Shown here piece by piece: positions 58,181 through 64,000 of a DNA stretch of 64,000 bases; the first letter of the stretch is position 1, and the number at the start of each line of letters is the position of its first letter. Position numbers and translations under genes: made by a program. Below the pieces are notes generated by a model that was not told the DNA's origin, made no database searches, and saw nothing but the letters and a program-made list of their open reading frames with translations. The DNA comes from Polynucleobacter sp. HIN11 (GTDB taxonomy: Bacteria; Pseudomonadota; Gammaproteobacteria; Burkholderiales; Burkholderiaceae): NCBI RefSeq assembly GCF_030297675.1, contig NZ_AP028142.1:372001-436000 (forward strand). Direction: 5' to 3'.

Positions 58181-60745
58181 CTAAATCGTTTTATCGATGG
58201 TTTTTTCTTGGCCGCCTGTTTCGATCAATACCATCGGGCCTGTTGGCAGACTTGCAGGCGGCTTAGGCACTCGCGGCACACGGGGCGCTGGGCTTTCTGC
58301 CTGAATCTGGGTTTGAACTTCTGCCAATTTCGATTGATCTGTTCCCACCCAAACCATTCCTGCTCCTTGCACGACATCCTTTAATGGCTCTTCAGCTAAG
58401 GGTGTGAATGCTACTTTGGGTAGTTCGGGTAAGGGCGGTGTTGGAATCACCTCGAGATTGAGGGCGGGCGCCGTAATTGTTTCAATTGCTGTTGGAGTCG
58501 CCTCTTCGCGCGGCTCCCTACGCTGATTGGGGCGCCGTCCTCCGGTTGACTCTCGGAAGGTGCTCACAATTCGAGACAGTGGCACCGATGCCGAGCGACC
58601 GCCTAGCCCCATCGGGAAACCTGGATTGGATTCTGAATTGATTGCTGAGGTACCAGCCTCATTGCGCTCATTTCGTTCGCCACGGTTACGGCCGCGACCC
58701 CGACGGTTACGACCACGGCGGCGTTCGTCCCCAGTGCTCTCAGACTCATCAGTTGCGCCAACCACTTGCGGTACCGGATTAGCAGTTTCTAGCTTCTCTT
58801 GAGTATTTTGTCGTTCACCGCGGTTACGGCCACGACCTTCTGAGCGCGATGGGCGATTTGCTGCAGCTTCGGTCGGCTCAGCAGTTTTCTCAATGCGATC
58901 AGATGAGTCGGTACGCTGATTTTTTTCATTGCGATTGCGACCTCTGTTGCGGTTGCGATCACCATTACGACCACGATTTTCAGAGCGCGGATTTGGTTTT
59001 GTCTCTGGAGCTGCCGGTGGAGCGCTTGAGGAAAAGAGTTTTTTAATGAACCCGAGAAAACCACCTGACTCTGGAGCAGAGGAACTAGGTTTGGAATCCC
59101 GAACCGGACGCGGCGATGCTACAGGCGCTGGTTGACTTGGGGTAATCCCTTTCACTGCGGCCTCAGGGCGAGCTCGCACTTCGTCGTTTTTGCGACCAAT
59201 GACTGCATCGGTTTCAAGCTCGCGTGCGGCCTCCTCCACCATGACATAGCTCAGTTTTTGCTCATCTAAACGAGGGTCATCATGACGCAGACGTTCTAAT
59301 TTGTAATGAGGGGTCTCCAGATGCTTATTAGGGATCATCAAAATATGCACCTTAAAGCGCGTCTCAATCTTGATCACTTCGGCACGCTTTTCATTGAGCA
59401 AGAAGGCAACCACCTCCACTGGCACCTGGCAATGGATTGCAGCCGTATTCTCTTTCATGGCTTCTTCCTGAATAATTCTCAGGACTTGTAATGCAGAGGA
59501 TTCAGTATCACGAATATGGCCGGTTCCATTGCATCGTGGGCAGGTAACGTGACTACCTTCTGATAGAGCTGGGCGCAAACGCTGACGCGAGAGCTCCATC
59601 AAACCAAATTTGGAAATCTTGCCCATTTGCACCCGTGCGCGGTCATGACGCAAGGCATCGCGTAGGCGATTTTCAACATCCCGCTGACTCTTCGAGGACT
59701 CCATGTCAATGAAGTCAATCACGATTAGGCCGCCAAGATCACGCAGGCGCATTTGCCGTGCAATTTCATCGGCCGCCTCGAGATTGGTTCGGGTTGCCGT
59801 CTCTTCAATATCCGACCCACGCGTTGCGCGTGCGGAGTTCACATCGACCGATACCAAGGCCTCCGTATGATCGATGACGATCGCGCCGCCAGAAGGCAGG
59901 GGAACGGTTCTGGAATAGGCGGTTTCAATTTGATGCTCAATTTGGAATCGTGAGAAGAGGGGGACATCGTCTTGATAACGCTTCACCCGAGGCAAGTTAT
60001 CTGGCATCACCACTGACATAAATGCCTGGGCTTGCTCATAAATATCATCGGTATCAATCAAAATCTCACCAATGTCGGGCTGGAAATAATCGCGAATGGC
60101 GCGAATCACAAGACTCGACTCTAAGTAAATGAGTAAGGGCGCTGAGTTTGCTTTGGCTGCTTCATCAATCGCTTTCCACAATTGCATGAGGTAATTAAGG
60201 TCCCACTGCAACTCGGTGGCATCCCGACCAATTCCTGCTGTTCTGGCAATAATGCTCATTCCATCGGGTACCTCAAGTTGCGCCATGGCTTCGCGTAACT
60301 CTTGCCGATCCTCACCTTCAATGCGGCGGGACACACCACCACCGCGCGGATTATTTGGCATTAACACTAGATAGCGACCCGCTAGGGAGATAAACGAGGT
60401 TAGGGCAGCACCTTTTTGACCGCGCTCTTCTTTTTCAACCTGAACAATGATTTCTTGACCCTCCCGCAGCGCATCCTTAATCGACGCATTACGGACATCA
60501 ATACCATCTTTAAAATAGGCTCTCGCAACTTCCTTAAAGGGTAAAAAACCGTGCCGCTCCTCGCCATAGTTGACGAAGCAGGCCTCTAAAGACGGCTCAA
60601 TTCGGGTGATGACCCCTTTATAAATATTACCTTTGCGCTGTTCGCGGCCGGCAGTTTCAATATCGATATCGATTAATTTTTGACCATCAACGATGGCAAC
60701 CCGCAACTCTTCTTGTTGCGTTGCATTGAATAACATGCGCTTCAT
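58181..60745 (-). CDS. rne: Ribonuclease E
   Basis: Endoribonuclease for mRNA decay and rRNA/tRNA processing, 854 residues. The S1 domain spans about 39-120. The catalytic aspartates D301 (VSVDVNSARATRG) and D344 (VIDFID) and the zinc-link CPRCNGTG (402-409) are present. From about residue 530 the chain is disordered. It holds several Arg/Asn/Gly-rich RNA-binding patches (around 600-620, 650-665 and 695-720) and then a Pro-rich end, fitting a degradosome scaffold. AGGAGAG precedes the ATG. A long structured leader suggests autoregulation. It is upstream of moaA-mobA-moeA. Confidence 0.97.
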   Translation of the reverse strand: MKRMLFNATQQEELRVAIVDGQKLIDIDIETAGREQRKGNIYKGVITRIEPSLEACFVNYGEERHGFLPFKEVARAYFKDGIDVRNASIKDALREGQEIIVQVEKEERGQKGAALTSFISLAGRYLVLMPNNPRGGGVSRRIEGEDRQELREAMAQLEVPDGMSIIARTAGIGRDATELQWDLNYLMQLWKAIDEAAKANSAPLLIYLESSLVIRAIRDYFQPDIGEILIDTDDIYEQAQAFMSVVMPDNLPRVKRYQDDVPLFSRFQIEHQIETAYSRTVPLPSGGAIVIDHTEALVSVDVNSARATRGSDIEETATRTNLEAADEIARQMRLRDLGGLIVIDFIDMESSKSQRDVENRLRDALRHDRARVQMGKISKFGLMELSRQRLRPALSEGSHVTCPRCNGTGHIRDTESSALQVLRIIQEEAMKENTAAIHCQVPVEVVAFLLNEKRAEVIKIETRFKVHILMIPNKHLETPHYKLERLRHDDPRLDEQKLSYVMVEEAARELETDAVIGRKNDEVRARPEAAVKGITPSQPAPVASPRPVRDSKPSSSAPESGGFLGFIKKLFSSSAPPAAPETKPNPRSENRGRNGDRNRNRGRNRNEKNQRTDSSDRIEKTAEPTEAAANRPSRSEGRGRNRGERQNTQEKLETANPVPQVVGATDESESTGDERRRGRNRRGRGRNRGERNERNEAGTSAINSESNPGFPMGLGGRSASVPLSRIVSTFRESTGGRRPNQRREPREEATPTAIETITAPALNLEVIPTPPLPELPKVAFTPLAEEPLKDVVQGAGMVWVGTDQSKLAEVQTQIQAESPAPRVPRVPKPPASLPTGPMVLIETGGQEKTIDKTI

Positions 60746-61133
60746 AACACTCTCCTAAATGGGAGGCGGACTTGAGCGACGCGAAATGGATGACAAATAT
60801 GCTCTGAGGAAAATCCCCAGAGTACTGGGGTGAGACAAATAAAGTTCCTAAATAGGAAAAATACCAATCAAATTGGCCTAGGTCTCACATGAACGCTCGC
60901 CACAGAGATGTCCTTTAGTTCTCAATGTAGGCGCTCGTTTTAAAAACGGTCATCTGCTTTCGGGGGTCGCGGCAAATATCACGCCAACCCTTGCGCCTCA
61001 TTAAAACGGGAGAGGAGCAACCCCGGGAGTCTATTCATGGGCGACTCCAAGCTCCGAAATTCAAATTCTTAGTCATCAATGACTTAGAGCCTTGATTATA
61101 GGACACAAAACGGTCGACAATGGGGGTAATCCG
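60746..61133 (-). promoter_or_regulatory. Structured 5' leader of rne (and divergent spacer to rluC)
   Basis: This 388-base gap has no gene. On the minus strand several stems can form. GTGAGAC/GTCTCAC (60830-60836 with 60882-60888) closes a loop holding two small hairpins (60845-60858 and 60864-60876). Closer to rne, two mutually exclusive hairpins share bases 60815-60822: 60802-60822, and 60815-60830 (CCCCAG/CTGGGG). Further stems are 60892-60901 with 60930-60939, 60936-60948, and 61026-61031 with 61043-61048. The ribosome site AGGAG faces CTCC eight bases upstream. RNase E genes commonly autoregulate through their leaders; this layout fits that, by inference. Confidence 0.55.
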
Positions 61134-62189
61134 ATGAATAAATCCACAAAACCCACCGTAAAACCACGTATCTCCGGCAAGGAGACCCCGAAAACCAAGG
61201 TTTTGGCAGCTGTTTTGGAAACCGTGGGACCTGATTTTGCCGGTCAGCGGCTGGATAACTATTTATTAAGGTGGGCTAAAGGGGTTCCAAAAAGCCATAT
61301 TTACCGAATTATTCGCTCAGGCGAGGTGCGGATTAATAAAAAGAGGGCATTGCCAAGCTCTCGTCTGGTTGAGGGCGATGTGGTTCGCTTGCCCCCTACT
61401 CGATTGGCTGAACCTAAGAAATTGGATCAAGTCATCTCGCAAGCTCAGGCTAAAACCCTGTCAATGGATATCCCCATTTTGTTTGAGGATGAATATTTAT
61501 TAGTGATTGATAAACCATCTGGTCTGGCGGTCCACGGAGGTTCGGGTGTTCAGTTAGGGGCTATTGAGTTATTTCGTAAGGCAAGGCCAGAGAATTCATT
61601 TTTGGAGCTGGTTCATCGCTTAGATCGAGATACTTCGGGAATCCTGATCATGGCAAAGAAGCGTAGCGCACTTCTGGAAATGCATCGGCAGATTCGGGAG
61701 GGTTTAACTGATAAGCGTTATCGTTTAATTGCTCATGGTGCAATGGATACAATGACTGGCACGAAGCAGTTAAAGTTTCCCCTGTTGAAATATTTACTAG
61801 AGAACGGTGAGCGTCGGGTTCGGGTGGATCCAAAAGGACAAGAAAGTCACACTAACATTCGGGTTACGGAACTTTTTCAACGTGATAGCGTTAGTTTTAC
61901 ATTGGTTGAAGCACAGCTAAAAACCGGGAGAACGCATCAAATACGGGTGCATTTGCAAAAAATTGGACACCCAATCGTGGGAGATGATAAATATGGGTTG
62001 GAGGCTGGCGATAAGGAGTTGAGGGTTAAACAACTTTTTCTCCATGCACATCTTGCAGTCTTTTCGCATCCCAAAACTTTAGAGAAAATGCGTATTGAAG
62101 CCGATCTGCCAAAACGGTTTCATGATTTTCTCGCACAATGGGACAGCCGTTTTTTGGCTAAAACGCAACAACCGAAAGAGATTAATTGA
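61134..62189 (+). CDS. rluC: 23S rRNA pseudouridine synthase RluC
   Basis: A 351-residue pseudouridine synthase for 23S positions 955/2504/2580. The N-terminal S4 domain reads GQRLDNYLLRWAKGVPKSHI. The catalytic Asp164 lies in HRLDRDTSG, and the KTGRTHQIRVHL motif is present. The ATG at 61134 has GGGGG/TAA-rich sequence upstream. An upstream in-frame start at 61092 is less likely. Stop overlaps the HAD gene by four bases (TTGA). The rne-rluC divergent arrangement is conserved among gamma- and betaproteobacteria. Confidence 0.95.
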   Translation: MNKSTKPTVKPRISGKETPKTKVLAAVLETVGPDFAGQRLDNYLLRWAKGVPKSHIYRIIRSGEVRINKKRALPSSRLVEGDVVRLPPTRLAEPKKLDQVISQAQAKTLSMDIPILFEDEYLLVIDKPSGLAVHGGSGVQLGAIELFRKARPENSFLELVHRLDRDTSGILIMAKKRSALLEMHRQIREGLTDKRYRLIAHGAMDTMTGTKQLKFPLLKYLLENGERRVRVDPKGQESHTNIRVTELFQRDSVSFTLVEAQLKTGRTHQIRVHLQKIGHPIVGDDKYGLEAGDKELRVKQLFLHAHLAVFSHPKTLEKMRIEADLPKRFHDFLAQWDSRFLAKTQQPKEIN

Positions 62190-62893
62190 AGACAAACGAA
62201 CGTCGCTATGAGTTAATCGTATGGGACTGGGATGGCACGATTATGGACTCCACGCCAACGATTGTTCAGTGCATTCAACAGGCTTGTCGAGACCTGGATT
62301 TTCCGGTACCAGAGGACTCGATTGCGAGCTATGTGATTGGTTTAGGTATTCATGATTCACTGCGACGTGTCGTGCCAACCATCGATCCTCAGCATTTTCC
62401 AGCGCTCGTTGATCGCTTCCGCTATCACTATTTAGCAAAGGATCATGAGTTGCATCTTTTTGGGGGCATGCGAGACTTGCTTGAGAGCTTAAAGACCCAG
62501 GGTTTTATGTTGGGGGTGGCAACCGGTAAGCCTAGACGCGGGCTCGATCGATCGTTGCGTCACCATCAGTTAGAACATCTATTTCATGACACACGAACTG
62601 CGGATGAGTCCTTCGCCAAACCTCACCCAGGTATGTTGATGGACTTGTCGGATCGTCTTCAAGTTCCAGTTCGTAAAATGCTCATGATTGGCGATACGAC
62701 GCACGATCTTCAGATGGCCCAAGCGGCTGGAGTGGATGCTATTGCGGTTACTTATGGCGCCCACCCGGCCGATGCCCTGAGGTCTGCAAATTCTTTGGCT
62801 TGCTTTGATAATGTAGAAACTTTGGGAAACTGGTTGATGCAGAATTTGCATCAACCACTCCAAGATCCTGCCGAATTAAGTAAAGCGAGCTAA
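62186..62893 (+). CDS. HAD-family phosphatase, Gph-like
   Basis: A 235-residue HAD hydrolase, subclass IA. The nucleophile motif WDWDGTIMDST, GVATGKPRRG, KPHPGM and MIGDTTHD are intact. It resembles Gph/PpaX-type phosphatases. The substrate is unknown and it is distinct from the gph gene next to ubiG. TTG start overlapping the rluC stop, with GAAAGAG upstream. Confidence 0.87.
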   Translation: MKTNERRYELIVWDWDGTIMDSTPTIVQCIQQACRDLDFPVPEDSIASYVIGLGIHDSLRRVVPTIDPQHFPALVDRFRYHYLAKDHELHLFGGMRDLLESLKTQGFMLGVATGKPRRGLDRSLRHHQLEHLFHDTRTADESFAKPHPGMLMDLSDRLQVPVRKMLMIGDTTHDLQMAQAAGVDAIAVTYGAHPADALRSANSLACFDNVETLGNWLMQNLHQPLQDPAELSKAS

Positions 62894-62897
62894 GTGT

Positions 62898-63857
62898 ATG
62901 AATCAAACCCCTGAGTCATCTAATTCCAATGCGCAGTGGGAGCGCAGTGCTCTCGAGCATCTGTTACTTGAGAACCTAAAAGAAAATCGCAAGGCAAGAC
63001 GTTGGCGAGCTATTCTTCGTATCTTGACCTTAGTTGTTTTGGTGGGCCTGGTCACACAAATCTTTGACATTGGTTTACCGGGTGGTGGGGGTAGTGGCAA
63101 ACACACCGCACTCGTTAGCATTGAGGGTGAGATCTCACCTAATTCAGTCGCAAATGCATTAGATATTAATTCAGCATTAAGTGCCGCATTTGAAAGCAAA
63201 GAGGCTGTGGGGGTAGTGCTCCGTATCAATAGTCCAGGGGGCTCTCCCGTGCAAGCCGGCATGATTAATGATGAGATCAAACGTTTACGCGGCCTGTATC
63301 CCGATAAACCCTTTTATGTCGTGGTCGAAGATGTTTGCGCTTCCGGTGGGTACTATGTGGCGGTGGCCGGAGACAAGATTTTGGTGGATAAAGCCAGTAT
63401 TGTTGGCTCGATTGGAGTTGTCATGGGCGGCTTTGGATTTACCGGACTGATGGATAAGATGGGCATCTCGCGACGCTTGATTACAGCAGGGTCGGATAAG
63501 GGTATGCTCGATCCATTTTCTAAAGAAAATCCGAAGCAAGTCGAGATGGTTAAAAAAATGCTCGATGAAATCCATCAGCAATTTATTACTGTTGTGAAAG
63601 AGGGTCGTGGTGAGCGCCTAAAGAATGATCCAGATATTTTTTCGGGTCGCGTATGGAATGGCGAACAGGCAGTTCAGTTGGGATTAGTCGATGGTTATGG
63701 CACGGTTGATTCTGTCGCACGCGATCTTTTAAAAACACCCGATGTAGTGGAGTACACCTTAAAAGAGAATTTTGCTGAGCGTGTCGCGAAGCGCTTTGGG
63801 GCGGAGACCGGCGCTGCGATTAGCAAGGCCTTATCGCGAAGCGCGGAGATCCGTTAA
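62898..63857 (+). CDS. sppA: Signal peptide peptidase SppA-type S49 protease
   Basis: A 319-residue membrane-anchored serine protease with one N-terminal helix (ILRILTLVVLVGLVTQIF). A catalytic Ser149 (EDVCASGGYYVA) and Lys201 (SDKGMLDPF) form the S49 dyad, and RINSPGGSPVQAG is conserved. This is the short, single-domain SppA/SohB-like form that degrades leftover signal peptides. It lies 4 bases after the HAD gene, in one operon with rluC. Confidence 0.92.
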   Translation: MNQTPESSNSNAQWERSALEHLLLENLKENRKARRWRAILRILTLVVLVGLVTQIFDIGLPGGGGSGKHTALVSIEGEISPNSVANALDINSALSAAFESKEAVGVVLRINSPGGSPVQAGMINDEIKRLRGLYPDKPFYVVVEDVCASGGYYVAVAGDKILVDKASIVGSIGVVMGGFGFTGLMDKMGISRRLITAGSDKGMLDPFSKENPKQVEMVKKMLDEIHQQFITVVKEGRGERLKNDPDIFSGRVWNGEQAVQLGLVDGYGTVDSVARDLLKTPDVVEYTLKENFAERVAKRFGAETGAAISKALSRSAEIR

Positions 63858-63859
63858 AG

Positions 63860-64000
63860 CTAAGCCAGCAGCAAAAAAATAGTAGGTCTATTTTTGATGA
63901 GATCGGAGAGGCCTTCAGGTTTGGTGTAGCGCTTGCGCCATGACTCAATTGACCCTGTCCACACCCACTCACTGCTTAGAGTCAAATCGATCGCTACGCA
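63860..64000 (-). CDS. RsmI-like SAM-dependent methyltransferase, C-terminal fragment
   Basis: The last 46 codons of a leftward gene entering from the right edge. It reads CVAIDLTLSSEWVWTGSIES, ending in KNRPTIFLLLA and TAG (63860-63862). The ending matches from memory the C-terminus of the short RsmI-type tetrapyrrole-methylase-fold proteins of betaproteobacteria (Cys-Val-Ala...Trp-Arg...RPxIFLL). Its stop is 2 bases from the convergent sppA stop. Confidence 0.7.
   Translation of the reverse strand, partial: CVAIDLTLSSEWVWTGSIESWRKRYTKPEGLSDLIKNRPTIFLLLA

Noticed and set aside
58527..59135. Long open frames antisense to the RNase E tail (Arg/Pro-rich when translated)
   Set aside because: They arise from the biased Arg/Gly/Asn codons of the rne C-terminal region on the opposite strand; no ribosome site or independent domain supports them.
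1..64000. CRISPR arrays, insertion sequences, prophage, tRNA or rRNA genes
   Set aside because: No spaced direct repeats, transposase or integrase motifs, or cloverleaf/rRNA sequences other than the tmRNA were found on reading both strands.

Overview
The window looks like a chromosomal segment of a free-living betaproteobacterium of the Burkholderiaceae, most likely Polynucleobacter or a close relative. This rests on gene order (ompA-like, gyrA, serC, pheA, hisC, tyrA, aroA, cmk, rpsA, ihfB, lapB, then heptose and cysM genes), on a tmRNA whose tag reads ANDERYALAA, and on the compact housekeeping layout. The genus is an inference from memory of such neighbourhoods, not from a search. No transposase, integrase, phage, rRNA, tRNA or CRISPR array was seen.

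Bases 1-8.1 kb: an accessory-looking catabolic locus. A TAXI-type TRAP transporter (fused permease cut by the left edge, plus its periplasmic binding protein), a DapA-family lyase and a D-2-hydroxyacid dehydrogenase run leftwards. A sugar-acid-type IlvD/Edd dehydratase, a 3-hydroxyacyl-CoA-dehydrogenase-like enzyme and a cytochrome b561-like protein run rightwards. Together they suggest uptake and breakdown of an unidentified hydroxy or sugar acid. A cytochrome c' gene faces the cytochrome b gene across a long inverted repeat.

Bases 8.6-18.4 kb: small mixed transcription units. They hold an M50 protease, two previously unlisted tiny proteins (53 and 45 residues), a cyclopropane fatty acid synthase, a CrcB fluoride channel, a two-gene chromate-type transporter, another D-2-hydroxyacid dehydrogenase, TrhO, a carboxymuconolactone-decarboxylase-like protein, a pirin and a MarR-like regulator. 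An oxidoreductase-SAF gene here is interrupted by one in-frame TAA.

Bases 18.4-38.3 kb: core housekeeping. tmRNA, gph, ubiG and an OmpA-like gene point left. The long series gyrA, serC, pheA, hisC, tyrA, aroA, cmk, rpsA, ihfB, lapB, ugd, hldE1, hldD, a ComEA-like gene and cysM points right. Many genes overlap by 1-4 bases, and a strong extended -10 promoter lies inside cmk ahead of rpsA.

Bases 38.3-54.8 kb: mltB, an HDAC-like hydrolase, etfBA, a small lipoprotein/membrane pair, the rpsP-rimM-trmD-rplS operon, a Nudix hydrolase, a CobD/CbiB-like protein, rsgA, an M48 protease, orn, mog, pmbA, folA, thyA, fdxA and a glyoxylate/hydroxypyruvate reductase. Convergent neighbours often touch or overlap.

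Bases 54.8-64 kb: leftward molybdenum cofactor genes (moaA, mobA, moeA) lie downstream of RNase E, which has a 388-base structured leader. Rightward rluC, a HAD phosphatase and an SppA-type protease follow. The 3' end of an RsmI-like methyltransferase enters from the right edge.
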